Source: Jeongeupia wiesaeckerbachi (GTDB lineage Bacteria > Pseudomonadota > Gammaproteobacteria > Burkholderiales > Chitinibacteraceae). From it: a stretch of 64,000 bases of DNA. A model generated the notes under the pieces. It ran no database searches, had not been told where the DNA came from, and saw only the letters and a program-made list of their open reading frames with translations. The stretch spans positions 3,720,001 through 3,784,000 of the forward strand of contig NZ_CP136946.1 of NCBI RefSeq assembly GCF_050916355.1, read 5' to 3'. The position numbers and the translations under genes are program-made. This document shows positions 8,875 through 20,333 of this stretch, piece by piece; position 1 is the first letter of the stretch; each line of letters starts with the position of its first letter.

Positions 8875-10572
8875 CTAGGCGGTTGCGGCCGACACCGGCT
8901 GCGCCGCCAGCGCCCGGTTGACGCCCGACAGCACCGCCTTGATCGCAGCGGCGACGATATTGCGGTCGGTGCCGACGCCGAAACCGGCCGCCTCGCCGTT
9001 CACCGCCAGCTCGATGTAGCAGGCCGCTTCGGCATCGGCCCCGCCGCCCAGCGCGTGCTCGTGGTAGTCGTTCACCGCGACACACAGGCCGGCAGCGCTG
9101 CCGAACGCGCTGACGAAAGCCGCAATCGGCCCGTTGCCGGCGCCGATGACGATGCGGCGCTCGCCGGCATGTTCAAGCTCGACTTCGATCACGGCCCCGT
9201 CTGACAAAGCGTCGCCGCCGGTTTCCTCGAGGCTATGACGCAGGTAAGCCCATGGCGTGTTGCGGTCGAGATATTCGCGGCGAAACAGCGCATGGATATC
9301 GCCCGCGCTCACTTCGCGTCCGGTTTCGTCCGATTCGCGCTGGATCGCCCGGCTGAACGCAATCTGCAAGCGGCGCGGCAGATCAAAGCCGTGTTCCTGT
9401 TGCAGCAGATAGGCCACCCCGCCCTTGCCCGACTGGCTGTTGACGCGAATCACCGCGTCATAACTGCGTTTAAGGTCGGCCGGATCGAGCGGCAGATACG
9501 GCACTTCCCAGTATTCGTCGGCGCGCTGCTGCGCCAGCCCCTTCTTGATTGCATCCTGATGCGAGCCCGAGAACGCGGTGAACACCAGATCGCCGGCGTA
9601 CGGGTGGCGCGGATGCACCGGCAACTGCGTGCAGTACTCGGCGGTGCGGCGGATCGCGTCGATGTCGGAGAAATCCAGCCCCGGGTGGACGCCCTGGCTG
9701 TAGAGGTTGAGCGCCAGCGTCACCAGATCGACATTGCCGGTACGCTCGCCGCTGCCGAACAAGCAGCCTTCGACCCGCTCGGCGCCAGCCATCACCGCCA
9801 GTTCGGCCGCCGCCACCGCACAACCGCGATCGTTGTGCGGGTGCACGCTAAGAACAATGCTGTCGCGCCGCGCCAGATGCCGGCTCATCCACTCGATCTG
9901 GTCGGCATAGGTGTTCGGCGTGCTCATTTCCACCGTCGCCGGCAGGTTGATGATCATCTTGTGCTGCGGGCTCGGCTGCCAGACCTCGGACACCGCGTCG
10001 CAGACCTCCTTGGCGAAGTCGATTTCGGTGCCGGAGAACACCTCGGGCGAGTATTGATACACCCATTCGGTCTCGGGCCGGGCACTGGCCAGCCGCTTCA
10101 CCAGCGCGGTGCCGGCAAGCGCAATCGCTTTCACGCCGGCGCGATCGGTACTGAAAACGATGCGGCGGAAATTCGGCGCGACCGCGTTGTAGAGATGAAC
10201 GATGACGCGGCGCGCGCCGGCGACCGATTCGAAGGTACGGGTGATCAGATCTTCGCGCGCCTGCGTCAGCACCTCGATGGTCACGTCATCGGGAATCCGC
10301 CCCTCGGTAATCAACTTGCGGACGAAATCGAAATCCGTTTGCGACGCCGACGGAAACGCCACCTCGATTTCCTTGAAACCCGCCGCCACCAGCGTTTCGA
10401 ACATCCGCAGCTTTTTCTCTACGCTCATCGGCTCGATCAGCGACTGGTTGCCGTCGCGCAGATCGGTACTCATCCAGATCGGCGGCGCGGTAATGACCCG
10501 ATCGGGCCAGGTCCGGTCGGTCAAAGCGATCGGCGTAAAGGCGCGGTATTTGGTTGCGGGCTGGGCAAGCAT
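8875..10572 (-). CDS. leuA: 2-isopropylmalate synthase
   Basis: First committed step of leucine synthesis: condenses acetyl-CoA with 2-oxoisovalerate. The 565-residue protein is of the longer LeuA type (as in Corynebacterium and Mycobacterium). The N-terminal TIM barrel carries the metal and substrate motif STDLRDGNQSL, the conserved HPHNDRGCAVAAAELA and GCLFGSGERTGNVDLVTLA. The C-terminal part, about 430-565, is the LeuA dimer/allosteric domain (GDALSDGAVIEVELEHAG) for leucine feedback. The ATG at 10572 has GAGGT seven bases upstream; the frame continues 28 codons further but without support. Transcribed as a single gene. Confidence 0.95.
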   Translation of the reverse strand: MLAQPATKYRAFTPIALTDRTWPDRVITAPPIWMSTDLRDGNQSLIEPMSVEKKLRMFETLVAAGFKEIEVAFPSASQTDFDFVRKLITEGRIPDDVTIEVLTQAREDLITRTFESVAGARRVIVHLYNAVAPNFRRIVFSTDRAGVKAIALAGTALVKRLASARPETEWVYQYSPEVFSGTEIDFAKEVCDAVSEVWQPSPQHKMIINLPATVEMSTPNTYADQIEWMSRHLARRDSIVLSVHPHNDRGCAVAAAELAVMAGAERVEGCLFGSGERTGNVDLVTLALNLYSQGVHPGLDFSDIDAIRRTAEYCTQLPVHPRHPYAGDLVFTAFSGSHQDAIKKGLAQQRADEYWEVPYLPLDPADLKRSYDAVIRVNSQSGKGGVAYLLQQEHGFDLPRRLQIAFSRAIQRESDETGREVSAGDIHALFRREYLDRNTPWAYLRHSLEETGGDALSDGAVIEVELEHAGERRIVIGAGNGPIAAFVSAFGSAAGLCVAVNDYHEHALGGGADAEAACYIELAVNGEAAGFGVGTDRNIVAAAIKAVLSGVNRALAAQPVSAATA

Positions 10573-10739
10573 GGCTGACCTCGTAAAATAGACACAATGT
10601 AGAACAATCAAACGGGATGTTTGTACAAATCTACAAAATGTATTTTTCAAGGTCAAGAAAATGTTATCAACCGCAACAACTCAATCTATCTCGCAAACAA
10701 ATCAGACATAAAGTCCACACCCAGGGCGAAAAACCGGCA

Positions 10740-10756
10740 TTTACACGATTTTTATA
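10740..10756 (+). promoter_or_regulatory. Possible KdpE-type operator / kdp promoter region
   Basis: TTTACAC and GATTTTTATA lie next to each other, followed by a C-rich run (CCGCCCCCCGCC), about 115 bases before the first gene of the kdp operon. The E. coli KdpE site also combines TTTTTATA and TTTACAC next to CCCCGCC. The resemblance is by eye and the order of the two elements differs. Confidence 0.35.
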
Positions 10757-10871
10757 TCCGCCCCCCGCCTTTTACCGGGGTCTTTACGCCGCCCTCCCTA
10801 GAGTTCGGCTTGAACAGGTGCCCGTGGCCCGCGCCACGCCGAACGCCTGAGTGCCACCCTGGGAGAGAACC

Positions 10872-10964
10872 ATGGACTTCGCTTATCTCGCACTGACCGG
10901 CCTGATCGCCGGTTTGATCTTCGTATTGATACAGCTGTGCCACATCGCCAGGAGGGCGCCATGA
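10872..10964 (+). CDS. 30-residue membrane protein at the head of the kdp operon
   Basis: A tiny gene of 30 codons with GGGAGAG placed seven bases before its ATG. It encodes one hydrophobic helix (FAYLALTGLIAGLIFVLIQL) followed by a basic tail (HIARRAP). Its stop overlaps the kdpF start by four bases (ATGA), so it should be translationally coupled to kdpF. A second helix-only protein at this place suggests a KdpF-like accessory subunit, or a peptide that only couples translation. I do not recognise a family. Confidence 0.6.
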   Translation: MDFAYLALTGLIAGLIFVLIQLCHIARRAP

Positions 10965-11050
10965 GCACGATCGCGCTGCTGATCGGCGCCGCCGCTGTCG
11001 CACAGCTTGCCTACCTCGTCTACGCCCTCTTCAATCCGGAGCGTTTCTGA
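10961..11050 (+). CDS. kdpF: KdpF subunit of the K+-transporting ATPase
   Basis: A 29-residue single-helix protein, the same length as E. coli KdpF. It ends AYLVYALFNPERF, matching the conserved KdpF C-terminus LVYALxxxExF. KdpF stabilises the KdpABC complex in the inner membrane. AGGAGGG lies five bases before the ATG, and the gene overlaps the preceding small membrane gene by four bases; kdpA starts one base after its stop. Confidence 0.9.
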   Translation: MSTIALLIGAAAVAQLAYLVYALFNPERF

Positions 11051-11051
11051 C

Positions 11052-12833
11052 ATGAACACCAATGCTGTGATGCAGCTCGTGATTTACCTCGCGCTGCTGC
11101 TGGTTTTAGCGTGGCCCTTGTCGGCCTATCTCGTACGCATCATGCGCGGCGAGCACATCGGACCGACCCGGCTGCTCGCGCCGGTCGAGCGCTTTTTCTA
11201 CCGGCTGGCCGGTGTCGATGCCAAACAGGAATCCGGCTGGCGCGCGTACGCGATCGGTCTGATCGTCTTCAACCTGATCGGCGTGATCGCCGTTTACGCG
11301 CTGCAAAGGCTGCAGGGCGTGCTGCCGCTCAATCCGCAAGGCTTGGGCGCGATCAGCCCGGATTCGTCGTTCAACACCGCGATCTCCTTCGTCTCCAATA
11401 CCAACTGGCAGGGTTACGGTGGCGAAACGACGATGAGTTATCTGACGCAGATGCTCGGCCTGTCGGTGCAGAACTTCCTGTCGGCCGCGACCGGCATTGC
11501 CGTGGTGATCGCGCTGATTCGCGGCTTTGCGCGTAAGAGCAGCGAGGCGATCGGCAACGTCTGGGCCGATCTGACCCGCGTGACGCTGTACGTGCTGGTG
11601 CCGCTGTCGTTGGCTGTCGCCGTTGCTCTGGTCAGCCAGGGCGTGATCCAGAACTTCAAGCCTTATGTCGAAGTCCAGACGCTGCAGGCCACCGTCTACC
11701 AGACCGCCAAGCTCGACGCGCACGGCGCGCCGGTGAATGGCGCCGATGGCAAGCCGCTGATGGTCGACACCGCCGCGACGACGCAAACGCTGGCGATGGG
11801 CCCGGTCGCGTCGCAAGAAGCGATCAAGATGCTCGGCACCAATGGCGGCGGCTTTTTCAACGCCAATTCGGCGCACCCGTTCGAGAACCCGACGCCGCTG
11901 TCCAACCTGATCCAGATGCTGGCGATTTTCCTGATTCCGGCGGCGCTGTGCTTCACCTTCGGGCGCATGGTCGGTGATCGCCGTCAGGGCGTCGCGGTGC
12001 TCGCGGCGATGACGGTGCTCTTCGTCGTTGCCTACGGTGTGCTGGTCTGGGCCGAACTCGCCGGCAACCCGGCGCTACAGCATGCCGGTGCCGCCAGCGC
12101 CATCAATATGGAAGGCAAGGAAACGCGCTTCGGCATCGTCGCATCCAGCCTGTTCGCGACGATCACCACCGCCGCATCGTGCGGCGCGGTCAACGCGATG
12201 CACGACTCGTTCACGCCGCTGGGTGGCATGGTGCCGATGGCGCTGATGCAGCTTGGCGAAGTGGTCTTCGGCGGCGTCGGCTCGGGCCTGTACGGCATGC
12301 TGGTGTACGCGATTCTCGCGGTGTTCATCGCCGGGCTGATGGTCGGCCGCACGCCGGAATACCTCGGCAAGAAGATCGAATCGTTCGAGATGAAGATGAC
12401 CGCCATCGCCATTCTCGCCACGCCGATCCTGGTGCTCGCCGGTACCGCGATCGCCGTCAGCGTCAGTGCTGGCCAGGCCGGCGTGCTGAATCCGCAAGCG
12501 CACGGCTTCTCGGAAATTCTCTACGCCTTCTCGAGCGCCGCGAACAACAACGGCTCGGCCTTCGCCGGCCTGTCGGCCAACACACCGTTCTACAACGTGA
12601 TGCTCGGTCTGGCGATGTGGTTCGGCCGCTTCGCGATCATCGTGCCGGTGCTGGCGATGGCCGGTTCGCTCGCCAGCAAAAAACGCCTCGCGGTGACCGC
12701 CGGCACGCTGCCGACGCACGGCCCGCTGTTCGTGGTGCTGCTGATTGGCGCGGTGCTGCTGGTTGGCGCACTCAATTACATCCCGGGGCTGGCGCTAGGC
12801 CCCATCGTCGAACACCTGCAAATGCACGCTTGA
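11052..12833 (+). CDS. kdpA: K+-transporting ATPase, ion-conducting subunit KdpA
   Basis: The channel-like subunit of the high-affinity KdpFABC potassium pump, a multi-spanning inner-membrane protein of 593 residues (E. coli: 557). The selectivity-filter loops are visible: SFVSNTNWQGYGGE (first), GTNGGGFFNANSAHPFENP (second), and the later TTAASCGAVNAMHDSFTPLGG and SSAANNNGSAFAGL. The frame continues upstream over kdpF, but the ATG at 11052, right after the kdpF stop, gives the usual N-terminus. It is followed by a 170-base spacer that contains a repeat-like element before kdpB. Confidence 0.97.
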   Translation: MNTNAVMQLVIYLALLLVLAWPLSAYLVRIMRGEHIGPTRLLAPVERFFYRLAGVDAKQESGWRAYAIGLIVFNLIGVIAVYALQRLQGVLPLNPQGLGAISPDSSFNTAISFVSNTNWQGYGGETTMSYLTQMLGLSVQNFLSAATGIAVVIALIRGFARKSSEAIGNVWADLTRVTLYVLVPLSLAVAVALVSQGVIQNFKPYVEVQTLQATVYQTAKLDAHGAPVNGADGKPLMVDTAATTQTLAMGPVASQEAIKMLGTNGGGFFNANSAHPFENPTPLSNLIQMLAIFLIPAALCFTFGRMVGDRRQGVAVLAAMTVLFVVAYGVLVWAELAGNPALQHAGAASAINMEGKETRFGIVASSLFATITTAASCGAVNAMHDSFTPLGGMVPMALMQLGEVVFGGVGSGLYGMLVYAILAVFIAGLMVGRTPEYLGKKIESFEMKMTAIAILATPILVLAGTAIAVSVSAGQAGVLNPQAHGFSEILYAFSSAANNNGSAFAGLSANTPFYNVMLGLAMWFGRFAIIVPVLAMAGSLASKKRLAVTAGTLPTHGPLFVVLLIGAVLLVGALNYIPGLALGPIVEHLQMHA

Positions 12834-12843
12834 GTCCACGAAT

Positions 12844-12945
12844 AAAACCCTGCTGCCTGCGTTGTGCTCGCTTGCCGTACTTGTTCGTACTGTCTGCGCT
12901 TCGGACCCTAAAGGGCCCCTTGGCAGCACCGCTTCGCTGGGTTTT
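12844..12945. repeat. Inverted-repeat element inside the kdpA-kdpB spacer
   Basis: AAAACCC (12844-12850) and TGCTGCC (12851-12857) pair with GGCAGCA (12922-12928) and GGGTTTT (12939-12945). The enclosed part holds smaller dyads (GTAC...GTAC, CCCTAAAGGG). It resembles the dispersed intergenic repeats of proteobacteria. Only one copy was noticed in this window. Confidence 0.5.
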
Positions 12946-13003
12946 CTTCGCGGCCTTATGCATCAGGGCCTCAAAAGGCCGACACCCTTAGGGGAATAGA
13001 GAA

Positions 13004-15160
<2,157 letters not shown>

Positions 15161-15172
15161 ACGGAGAACACC

Positions 15173-15754
15173 ATGAATATCTCTTCCCAACTCCGCCCCG
15201 CGATCACGATCTTCGCCCTGCTGACCGCACTGACCGGCTTGCTCTACCCGGCCTTTGTGACCGGCATCGCCCAGGGGCTGTTCCCGAGCAAGGCCAATGG
15301 CAGCGTGATCGTCGCCGACGGCAAGGTCGTCGGCTCCGAACTGATCGGCCAGAACTTCACCGAGCCGCGCTATTTCTGGGGCCGCCCGTCTGCCACCGGG
15401 TCGATGCCTTACAACGGTGGCGCATCGGGCGGCAGCAACCTCGGCCCGACCAACCAGGCGCTGTTTGAGACGGTCAAGGCCCGCGTCGCCGCGCTGAAGG
15501 CCGCCGATCCGGGCAATACCGCGCCGATACCGGTCGACCTCGTCACCGCCTCGGCCAGCGGCCTCGATCCGGAGATCAGCCCGGAAGCCGCGGCTTACCA
15601 GATCGGCCGCGTCGCCAAGGCACGCAATCTGTCGGTGCCGGATGTCGAAGCGCTGGTCGCGGCGAGCACCACCGGCAAGCAATGGGGCCTGTTCGGCGAA
15701 GCACGCGTCAACGTGCTGAAACTCAACCTCGCACTCGACGCGCTCGGCCAATAA
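15173..15754 (+). CDS. kdpC: K+-transporting ATPase, KdpC subunit
   Basis: A 193-residue accessory subunit of the Kdp pump. One N-terminal membrane helix (ITIFALLTALTGLLYPAFVTG) is followed by a periplasmic domain with the family motifs SELIGQNFTEPRYFWGRPSAT, SGGSNLGPTN and VTASASGLDPEISPEAA. GGAGAA lies just before the ATG. A clear terminator follows. The sensor kinase and regulator genes kdpD and kdpE are not downstream, where they are in many bacteria. Confidence 0.96.
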   Translation: MNISSQLRPAITIFALLTALTGLLYPAFVTGIAQGLFPSKANGSVIVADGKVVGSELIGQNFTEPRYFWGRPSATGSMPYNGGASGGSNLGPTNQALFETVKARVAALKAADPGNTAPIPVDLVTASASGLDPEISPEAAAYQIGRVAKARNLSVPDVEALVAASTTGKQWGLFGEARVNVLKLNLALDALGQ

Positions 15755-15778
15755 GCACCTTCCTCCGTGCGCTTGATA

Positions 15779-15804
15779 CGCCCGCCTTGTGCGGGCGTTT
15801 TTTT
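15779..15804 (+). terminator. Rho-independent terminator of the kdp operon
   Basis: Seven-base perfect stem CGCCCGC/GCGGGCG with a five-base loop (CTTGT), followed by seven T. It lies 25 bases after the kdpC stop. Confidence 0.9.
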
Positions 15805-16100
15805 GCGGACGACGCCCGGCATATGCCATCCGGAACACCGGAATGTGCCAGAAACCCGCTCACTCGCTACCTCTTCCGACCGTTTATCCGATCAGCATCG
15901 CCGTGTTTTGGGATATTTCTGACCCACATCCATCATTCTTCGCATCAAATCCGATCAGTTTCTTACACACAACCTCAAAAAAACCCACGCCGCACGTGCG
16001 GAAACATGTAGTGATGTAGCAAAACCAACGGCTTCAGCGGTGCAACCCGAATTCGTAATACCGGCACAACCATTGTCAAACATGGCTTTGCGACAAAATC
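15805..16100. other. Intergenic region between kdp and putA
   Basis: No gene was seen in this stretch, which is AT-richer than the surrounding genes. It includes a TGCAAC hexamer within GCGGTGCAACCC at 16037-16048, related to the dyad described separately just before putA. Promoter elements are expected here but I could not assign a convincing -35/-10 pair. Confidence 0.5.
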
Positions 16101-16142
16101 AAGCGGTGTAACCCTTGGGGATTTTCCGTAGTTGTACCGCTT
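16101..16142. promoter_or_regulatory. Dyad upstream of putA, candidate PutA operator
   Basis: AAGCGGTGTAAC (16101-16112) faces GTTGTACCGCTT (16131-16142); the two arms match in 10 of 12 positions as an inverted repeat. They contain TGTAAC and GTTGTA, close to the GTTGCA hexamer bound by the ribbon-helix-helix domain of E. coli PutA. A further exact TGCAAC is at 16041-16046. The site is 49 bases before putA, fitting autorepression. Confidence 0.6.
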
Positions 16143-16190
16143 GAACTAGATCGTAGTATGAGCCTCACATTCGACTTGTAAGCAACGGAC

Positions 16191-19100
16191 ATGGCCAATA
16201 CCACGCTGGGGATCAAGGTTGACGACGCACTGCGGGCACGTATCCGCGATGCGGCGCAAACGCTGGAACGCACGCCGCACTGGCTGATCAAGCAGGCGAT
16301 CTATGCCTATCTCGAACGCGTCGAGCAGGGTACGCGGCCGGCCGAATTCGGCAGCGGTAGCGCCGCCGAGATCATCGAGGCGCAACCCGCCGTTGACGCC
16401 GCACCGGTGCCCTTCCTCGAGTTCGCCCAGAGCATTGCGCCGCAATCGGTACTGCGTGCGAGCATCACCGCCGCGTGGCGCCGGCCCGAGGTCGAATGCG
16501 TGCCGCTGCTGATCGAACAGGCCCGGCTGCCGAATGCCCGGATGGGCGAACAGGTGCAGGCGCTGGCGCACAAGCTGGTCGCCAAGCTGCGGAGCAAGCG
16601 CAAGAGCGGCGGCGTCGAAGGGCTGATCCACGAGTTTTCGCTGTCGAGCCAGGAAGGCGTGGCGCTGATGTGCCTGGCCGAAGCGCTGCTGCGGATTCCG
16701 GACAAGGCGACGCGTGACGCGCTGATCCGCGACAAGATCAGCAAGGGCGACTGGCACGCGCATCTGGGCAATTCGCCGTCGCTGTTCGTCAACGCCGCGA
16801 CCTGGGGGCTGATGCTCACCGGCAAGCTCACCGCGACCAATAGCGAAGCCGGTCTTTCCAAGGCCCTGACCCGGCTGATCGGCCAGGGCGGCGAGCCGCT
16901 GATCCGCAAGGGCGTCGACATGGCGATGCGGCTGATGGGCGAGCAGTTCGTCACCGGCGAAACGATTTCCGAAGCGCTGGCCAACAGCCGCAAGTTCGAG
17001 GCCAAGGGTTTCCGCTATTCCTACGACATGCTCGGCGAAGCCGCGACGACCGAGGAAGACGCGCAGCGTTACTACGCCTCGTACGAGCAATCGATCCACG
17101 CCATCGGCAAGGCCGCGCATGGCCGCGGCATTTACGAAGGCCCGGGCATCTCGATCAAGCTCTCCGCCTTGCACCCGCGCTATAGCCGCGCGCAGCAGGA
17201 CCGCGTGATGAGCGAACTGCTGCCGCGCGTCAAAGCGCTGGCGCTGCTGGCGCGCCGCTACGACATCGGCCTGAATATCGACGCAGAAGAAGCCGATCGG
17301 CTCGAACTGTCGCTCGACCTGCTGGAAGCACTGTGCTTCGACGCCGATCTCGCCGGCTGGAACGGCATCGGCTTTGTGGTGCAGGCCTACCAGAAGCGCT
17401 GCCCCTTCGTGATCGACTTCATCATCGATCTGGCCCGCCGCAGCCGGCACCGCATCATGGTGCGGCTGGTCAAGGGCGCGTACTGGGACAGCGAAATCAA
17501 GCGCGCCCAGCTCGACGGCCTCGAGGGCTATCCGGTCTACACCCGCAAGATCTACACCGACGTGTCGTATCTGGCCTGCGCGAAAAAACTGCTGGCGGTG
17601 CCCGACGCGATCTATCCGCAGTTCGCCACCCACAATGCCCAGACGCTGGCGACGATCTACCACCTCGCCGGTGCCAACTACTACCCGGGCCAGTACGAAT
17701 TCCAGTGCCTGCACGGCATGGGCGAGCCGCTGTACGAGGAAGTCACCGGCTCGGCGGCCGAAGGCAAACTCAACCGGCCGTGCCGCGTCTATGCGCCGGT
17801 CGGCACCCACGAAACGCTGCTCGCCTATCTGGTGCGCCGGCTGCTCGAGAACGGCGCCAATACCTCCTTCGTCAACCAGATCGCCGACGAGAAAATCGCG
17901 ATCGACAGCCTGATCACCGATCCGGTCAGCGCCGCCAGCGCGATCAACCCGGTCGGCGCCCCGCACGACAAGATTCCGTTGCCGCGCGCGCTGTTCGGCG
18001 TCGAACGCGCCAACTCGGCCGGACTGGATCTGGCCAACGAACAGCGGCTGGCGTCGCTGTCGGCGGCGCTGCTCGCCGGGGGCCAATGGCGCGCGGCGCC
18101 ACTGTTGGGAGAAGACGGGACAGCAGCACCGCTGCTCGGCGACGACAGCGTCAGCGCCGGCGAGGCCCAGCCGGTCTGCAATCCGGCCGACCACCGCGAC
18201 GTCGTCGGCTACGTCACCGAAGCCGGGCTGGCCGATGTCGAAACCGCCTTGCAGCATGCCGTCGCCGCCGCACCGATCTGGGCCGCGACGCCGGTGTCCG
18301 AACGCGCCGCCTGCCTGCGCCGCGCCGCCGACCTGCTCGAAGCGCAAATGCCGTCGCTGTTGGGGCTGATCGTCCGCGAGGCCGGCAAGACGCTGGCCAA
18401 CGCCGTCGCCGAAGTGCGCGAAGCGGTCGATTTCCTCCGTTACTACGCCGCGCAGATCGAGCGCGAATTCGACAACGACAGCCACCGCCCGCTCGGGCCG
18501 GTACTGGCGATCAGCCCGTGGAACTTCCCGCTGGCCATTTTCATGGGCCAGGTCGCCGCGGCGCTGGCCGCCGGCAACCCGGTGATCGCCAAGCCGGCCG
18601 AGCAGACGCCGCTGATCGCCTCCGAGGCCGTCAAGCTGCTGCGCGAAGCCGGCGTGCCGGCCGGCGCGGTGCAACTGCTGCCGGGCCGTGGTGAAACCGT
18701 CGGCGCGGCGCTGGTTGCCGACACGCGCATCCGCGGCGTGCTGTTCACCGGCTCGACCGAGGTCGCGCGGCTGATCTCGCGCACGCTGGCCGACCGGCTC
18801 GATCCGCAAGGCCGGACGATTCCGCTGATCGCCGAAACCGGCGGCCAGAACGCATTGATCGTCGATTCGTCGGCGCTGCCCGAACAGGTGGTGTTCGACG
18901 TGCTGAACTCGGCGTTCGATTCGGCCGGCCAGCGTTGCTCGGCACTGCGCGTGCTCTGCCTGCAGGCCGATGTCGCCGACAAGGTGCTGACGATGCTCAA
19001 GGGTGCGATGCACGAGCTGGCCATCGGCAATCCGGACCGGCTTGCCACCGATGTCGGCCCGGTCATCGATCTGGAAGCGCAGCAGAACATCGAGCGCCAT

Positions 19101-20120
19101 ATCGCCAAATTGCGCGGCGCCGGTTTCGAGGTGAGCCAGCTGCCGCTGCCGGCCGATGCCCGCCACGGCACCTTCGTGCCGCCGACGCTGATCGAGATCG
19201 ACGCGCTGGCCTCGCTCGAACGCGAGGTCTTCGGCCCGGTGCTGCATGTGCTGCGCTACAGCCGCGATGCGTTCGATGCGCTGATCGACGACATCAATGC
19301 CACCGGCTACGGGCTGACCTTCGGCGTGCATACGCGCATCGACGAAACCATCGACCACGTCACCGGCCGCATCCACGCCGGCAACCTGTACGTGAACCGC
19401 AACGTCGTCGGCGCCGTCGTCGGCGTCCAGCCTTTCGGTGGCGAAGGCCTGTCGGGTACCGGCCCCAAGGCCGGCGGCCCGCTGTACCTGTCGCGGCTGC
19501 TGTCGCGCCGGACGCGGCCGGTAGCCGCGCTGCCTGCTGCACCAAAACCGGCGCTGGACGCACTTGCGACTTACCGCGATGTACTGATCGCCCAAGGTGC
19601 GGACAATGCGGTTGCGCGTTGCAACCGTTACCTGACGACCTCGCCACTCGGCGCCGACATCACGCTGCCCGGCCCGACCGGCGAACTGAATCGCTACCGG
19701 CTGACGCCGCGCGGCCCGCTGCTGTGCCTGGCCTCGACGCCAACCGGCGCGCAAGCGCAGCTGGCGGCGGCGCTGGCCAGCGGCAACGTCGCGTGCTTTG
19801 TCGACAGCCCCGCGGCCAACAGCCTGATCGAAACGCTGCCGGCAGCGCTGAGTGCGCAGGTGCGCCGTGTGGCCGGCAACGACATCGACACGCTGAGCCC
19901 GGCCGGCGCCGTGCTGTTCGAAGGCGACAGCGATGCGCTGCTCGAACTCGGCCGCCGGATCGCCCGCCGCGACGGGCCGATCGTGCAGGTGTTCGGACTG
20001 GCCAGCGCCGATCTGGACGCCGGTGACGACTACGACCTGCTCCGGCTGTTCGCCGAGCAGTCGATCAGCGTCAACACGGCCGCCGCCGGAGGAAACGCCA
20101 GCCTGATGACGATTGCCTAG
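16191..20120 (+). CDS. putA: Trifunctional proline utilisation protein PutA
   Basis: Oxidises proline to glutamate in two steps and represses its own gene (1309 residues; E. coli 1320). Residues 1-47 form the DNA-binding ribbon-helix-helix domain (MANTTLGIKVDDALRARI). The FAD-dependent proline dehydrogenase barrel follows at about 150-580 (YEGPGISIKLSALHPRY, VRLVKGAYWDSEIKRAQ). The aldehyde dehydrogenase domain spans about 620-1125 (ISPWNFPLAIFMGQVAAAL, IAETGGQNALIVDSS) with catalytic C916 in AGQRCSALR. A C-terminal domain of the long PutA type ends the protein. It is monocistronic, with probable operators directly upstream. Confidence 0.97.
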   Translation: MANTTLGIKVDDALRARIRDAAQTLERTPHWLIKQAIYAYLERVEQGTRPAEFGSGSAAEIIEAQPAVDAAPVPFLEFAQSIAPQSVLRASITAAWRRPEVECVPLLIEQARLPNARMGEQVQALAHKLVAKLRSKRKSGGVEGLIHEFSLSSQEGVALMCLAEALLRIPDKATRDALIRDKISKGDWHAHLGNSPSLFVNAATWGLMLTGKLTATNSEAGLSKALTRLIGQGGEPLIRKGVDMAMRLMGEQFVTGETISEALANSRKFEAKGFRYSYDMLGEAATTEEDAQRYYASYEQSIHAIGKAAHGRGIYEGPGISIKLSALHPRYSRAQQDRVMSELLPRVKALALLARRYDIGLNIDAEEADRLELSLDLLEALCFDADLAGWNGIGFVVQAYQKRCPFVIDFIIDLARRSRHRIMVRLVKGAYWDSEIKRAQLDGLEGYPVYTRKIYTDVSYLACAKKLLAVPDAIYPQFATHNAQTLATIYHLAGANYYPGQYEFQCLHGMGEPLYEEVTGSAAEGKLNRPCRVYAPVGTHETLLAYLVRRLLENGANTSFVNQIADEKIAIDSLITDPVSAASAINPVGAPHDKIPLPRALFGVERANSAGLDLANEQRLASLSAALLAGGQWRAAPLLGEDGTAAPLLGDDSVSAGEAQPVCNPADHRDVVGYVTEAGLADVETALQHAVAAAPIWAATPVSERAACLRRAADLLEAQMPSLLGLIVREAGKTLANAVAEVREAVDFLRYYAAQIEREFDNDSHRPLGPVLAISPWNFPLAIFMGQVAAALAAGNPVIAKPAEQTPLIASEAVKLLREAGVPAGAVQLLPGRGETVGAALVADTRIRGVLFTGSTEVARLISRTLADRLDPQGRTIPLIAETGGQNALIVDSSALPEQVVFDVLNSAFDSAGQRCSALRVLCLQADVADKVLTMLKGAMHELAIGNPDRLATDVGPVIDLEAQQNIERHIAKLRGAGFEVSQLPLPADARHGTFVPPTLIEIDALASLEREVFGPVLHVLRYSRDAFDALIDDINATGYGLTFGVHTRIDETIDHVTGRIHAGNLYVNRNVVGAVVGVQPFGGEGLSGTGPKAGGPLYLSRLLSRRTRPVAALPAAPKPALDALATYRDVLIAQGADNAVARCNRYLTTSPLGADITLPGPTGELNRYRLTPRGPLLCLASTPTGAQAQLAAALASGNVACFVDSPAANSLIETLPAALSAQVRRVAGNDIDTLSPAGAVLFEGDSDALLELGRRIARRDGPIVQVFGLASADLDAGDDYDLLRLFAEQSISVNTAAAGGNASLMTIA

Positions 20121-20333
20121 CCCCCAACGCCGATCGCTCGGCACAACCCGCCAGATGGACGCCGAACCGGCATGAACGCTGGAAAGCACCTACATCGGAA
20201 GCATGGTTGCTGGGTTACGTTGGGTTGAAAGGCAAGCGCATCCGACACTTTGAAGAATCATTACGGCAGCCCGCAAAAGCTGGCGGCATCACCCCTGTAG
20301 TAACGGACTACAGTCCATCAAGGAGAAGGCACT

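Noticed and set aside
9235..10578. 447-codon plus-strand frame
   Set aside because: Antisense of leuA with shadow-type composition.
10573..10739. Leader peptide or attenuator for leuA
   Set aside because: No leucine-rich short frame or alternative hairpins could be found upstream of leuA.
16146..20189. 1347-codon open frame on the minus strand
   Set aside because: It is the antisense shadow of putA; the high GC at third positions removes stops. The composition is rich in R, Q, H and G and no domain is visible.
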